Assembly: GCF_001006325.2 (NCBI RefSeq)
Contig: NZ_LBIA02000001.1
Coordinates: 2,481,501 to 2,545,500 of the forward strand
From: Afipia massiliensis
GTDB lineage: Bacteria > Pseudomonadota > Alphaproteobacteria > Rhizobiales > Xanthobacteraceae
Direction: 5' to 3'
DNA length: 64,000 nucleotides
Made by a program: the position numbers and the translations under genes. The notes under the pieces were generated by a model. It had not been told where the DNA came from, searched no databases, and saw only the letters and a list, made by a program, of their open reading frames with translations. The first letter of the stretch is position 1; the number at the start of each line of letters is the position of its first letter. Positions 63,879 to 64,000 of the stretch are shown here, in pieces.

Positions 63879-64000
63879 ATGCTTACGACGGCGAAGACGA
63901 CGGCTGCAAGTGACACAGAGCAGGACCTGACGGATGGTTTTCATCTGATCATCGACGCGCTGAAACTTAACGGCCTCAATACGATCTACGGCGTCCCGGG
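63879..64000 (+). CDS. oxc: Oxalyl-CoA decarboxylase (N-terminal part, cut by window edge)
   Basis: Only the first 40 codons are present: MLTTAKTTAASDTEQDLTDGFHLIIDALKLNGLNTIYGVPG. The segment from TDGFHLIIDALKLNGLNTIYGVPG is the Oxc N-terminus, with the ThDP-enzyme GVPG turn. An AGGGAG site precedes the ATG. It decarboxylates oxalyl-CoA to formyl-CoA. Context (glyoxylate genes, synthetase) supports the call. Confidence 0.85.
   Translation, partial: MLTTAKTTAASDTEQDLTDGFHLIIDALKLNGLNTIYGVP

Overview
The window looks like an alphaproteobacterial chromosome of the Bradyrhizobium/Rhodopseudomonas/Afipia (Nitrobacteraceae) type. The support is the high-GC coding, the flhA and bioFDA gene forms, a CtrA-like box beside flhA, and the style of the oxalate/glyoxylate genes. 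No rRNA genes, CRISPR arrays or intact transposases were seen.

Left flank (1-7461), core genome: the 3' part of flhA on the minus strand, a GTG-started MFS transporter, panD, an overlapping bioF-bioD-bioA set, and a complete tRNA with anticodon CAT (probably tRNA-Ile2).

Island (7441-34616): the last 21 bases of the tRNA gene recur at 34596-34616, inside a partly deleted tRNA copy. Next to the tRNA lies a decayed tyrosine-integrase 3' end, and just inside the right repeat lies a fragment of an outer-membrane efflux gene. Between them sits a coherent catabolic system: an Lrp regulator and diaminopropionate ammonia-lyase, 5-oxoprolinase PxpB/PxpC and PxpA, a UTRA-type GntR regulator, a molybdenum hydroxylase whose iron-sulfur subunit is fused to a CoxG domain, a complete coenzyme F420 operon (F420 reductase, cofE, cofD, cofC, fbiC), an unassigned PLP enzyme, a two-subunit CoA-transferase, an LLM-type oxidoreductase, L-serine dehydratase, and a Liv-type ABC importer. 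Five promoters in the island carry variants of one palindrome, TACTAA-NN-WTAGTA, mostly placed between or over the -35 and -10 elements. I infer a single GntR-controlled regulon that imports a probably N-heterocyclic compound, hydroxylates it, reduces it with F420H2, opens a lactam-type ring with ATP, and deaminates the products to pyruvate. The substrate is unknown.

Second catabolic region (34678-55853): a beta-hydroxyacid dehydrogenase, a BKACE enzyme, a VOC protein, an acyl-CoA-dehydrogenase-fold monooxygenase with a flavin reductase, a TetR regulator, a minus-strand operon (LLM monooxygenase, NodB-type deacetylase, Gfo/Idh dehydrogenase) divergent from a LysR gene, a second molybdenum hydroxylase, a second Liv importer, and a cyclase/HisD-like/SDR operon. 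A different palindrome (about TTTATCG-NN-CGATAAA) precedes three of its operons, one of which encodes the TetR protein.

Right flank (56000-64000), oxalate/glyoxylate metabolism: gcl, hyi and glxR turn glyoxylate into glycerate. With them are an IclR regulator, an NDP-forming acyl-CoA synthetase, a FadR-like GntR regulator with two near-identical operator copies, and the start of oxalyl-CoA decarboxylase.
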